From Spirochaetota bacterium (GTDB lineage Bacteria; Spirochaetota; JAAYUW01; JAOAHJ01): DNA of 64,000 nt. Numbering within the stretch: position 1 is the first letter of the stretch; each line of letters begins with the position of its first letter. Shown here piece after piece: positions 63,418-64,000 of this stretch. The stretch spans positions 1 through 64,000 of the forward strand of contig JAOAHJ010000003.1 of the NCBI GenBank assembly GCA_026415295.1, in the 5' to 3' direction. The notes below the pieces were generated by a model. The model had not been told where the DNA came from. It ran no database searches and was given only the letters and a program-made list of their open reading frames with translations. The position numbers were made by a program, and so were the translations under genes.

Positions 63418-64000
63418 ATGCATAAAAAATTATTTATTCCTGGCCCAGTAGAAGTTGCTGATGATGTTTTGAAAGCAATGTCTACACCTATGATAAGTCA
63501 CAGAGGTTCAGAATATAGTGAATTGCAAAAATCATGTGCTGAAATGATTAAAAAAGTTTTTTATACAAATAATGAAATTATTTTTTCAACATCTTCTGGT
63601 ACAGGGCTTATGGAATCAGCAATTAGGTCTTGTACAAAAAAAAGAGCAATTGTATTTTCAGTTGGAGCTTTTGGTAACAGATGGTATGAAATTGCTGAGA
63701 GAAATAATGTCCCTGCTGATAAATACGAGGTAGAGTGGGGGAATGCTATAACACCTGAGATAGTTGAAAAATATTTATCAACTGGGAAATATGATTTAAT
63801 GACAATTACTCATAACGAAACCTCAACTGGTATTATGAATCCTTGTTATGAACTTGCTGAAGTTTGGAAAAAATATCCAGATGTAATTGTATGTATGGAT
63901 ACTGTTTCTTCTATGGGTGGTGTCAAAATAGAAGTTGATAAATTGGGGGTTGATTATTGTATTACTTCTTCTCAAAAAGCTTTAGGATTGCCTCCTGGAA
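63418..64000 (+). CDS. Class V aminotransferase, alanine-glyoxylate/serine-pyruvate type (3' end cut by window edge)
   Basis: About 194 codons are present. The protein begins MHKKLFIPGPVEVADDVLKAMSTPMISHRGSEY, typical for the AGXT/SerC-like group, and continues with FSTSSGTGLMESAI, SVGAFGNRW, THNETSTGIMNP, VCMDTVSSMGG (Asp to the PLP nitrogen) and SSQKALGLPPG with the PLP lysine just before the edge. AGGAG precedes ATG 63418 by 6 nt. It differs from the class V enzyme at 38821. The substrate pair (alanine, serine or phosphoserine with glyoxylate, pyruvate or hydroxypyruvate) cannot be decided. Confidence 0.9.
   Translation, partial: MHKKLFIPGPVEVADDVLKAMSTPMISHRGSEYSELQKSCAEMIKKVFYTNNEIIFSTSSGTGLMESAIRSCTKKRAIVFSVGAFGNRWYEIAERNNVPADKYEVEWGNAITPEIVEKYLSTGKYDLMTITHNETSTGIMNPCYELAEVWKKYPDVIVCMDTVSSMGGVKIEVDKLGVDYCITSSQKALGLPPG

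Noticed and set aside
1-64000. Phage, transposon, CRISPR-Cas, toxin-antitoxin or defence island
   Set aside because: I looked for transposases, integrases, terminal inverted repeats, regular repeat-spacer patterns and defence families and found none; nearly all genes are housekeeping or envelope genes with uniform base composition.

Overview
The window looks like a stretch of bacterial chromosome from an extremely AT-rich (roughly a quarter G+C by eye), anaerobic, fermentative bacterium. No rRNA, CRISPR array, prophage or insertion sequence is visible. Several features suggest a Spirochaetota-like organism, but this is inference from gene content and not proven: an archaeal/eukaryotic-type isoleucyl-tRNA synthetase, relaxed lipoprotein signal peptides together with lgt, TPR proteins, and PilZ proteins fused to CheX-like domains. 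Lysine 5,6-aminomutase (kamD, kamE), the 3-keto-5-aminohexanoate cleavage enzyme (kce) and acetate kinase point to fermentation of lysine with acetate as a product.

Layout. 0-6.6 kb (mostly minus strand): a truncated sigma-54-dependent response regulator, a TPR protein with an Mrr-like C-terminus, and a two-gene iron-sulfur/FAD amine-oxidoreductase complex. 6.6-13.4 kb: gltX, ileS, a PflX-type radical SAM protein and a small secreted protein. 13.4-20.5 kb: fabG, nadA, a repeat-rich beta-propeller lipoprotein, a DUF1015 protein, a PspC protein and ribF. 20.5-25.9 kb: a MoxR/DUF58/transglutaminase module, a TPR lipoprotein and a PadR regulator that seems to start at ATT. 26-30 kb: a HAD phosphatase, a SulP transporter and tyrS. 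30-35 kb (minus): a GHL15-like secreted protein, kamE and kamD. 35-41 kb: two CheX-receiver-PilZ paralogues flanking ndk, guaA and a class V aminotransferase. 41-49 kb: a ComEC-like protein, pyrF, radC, tRNA-Leu and tRNA-Cys, a cNMP-binding protein, an RRM protein, DAHP synthase and a MATE pump. 49-56 kb: a clostripain-family lipoprotein, kce, lgt, an envelope protein, nfo and ackA. 56-64 kb: tRNA-Ser, an aroE-aroK fusion, fba, thiI (apparently starting at CTG), a DHH phosphoesterase, prs and the beginning of another class V aminotransferase.

How the genes fit together. Translation (three aminoacyl-tRNA synthetases, three tRNAs, ThiI), nucleotide synthesis (prs, pyrF, guaA, ndk), cofactor synthesis (nadA, ribF) and aromatic synthesis (aroF-type DAHP synthase, AroE-AroK) form the housekeeping set. 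kamDE, kce and ackA form the catabolic theme. Promoters are easy to spot: many genes have an exact or near-exact TTGACA and a TAnnnT box separated by 16 bp. About half of the genes have a clear Shine-Dalgarno sequence and the rest have none. The least ordinary items are the AroE-AroK fusion, the paired CheX/PilZ proteins, two genes with non-canonical start codons, a radical SAM protein with a second CxxxCxxC motif, and the 123-bp repeat array in a surface lipoprotein gene.
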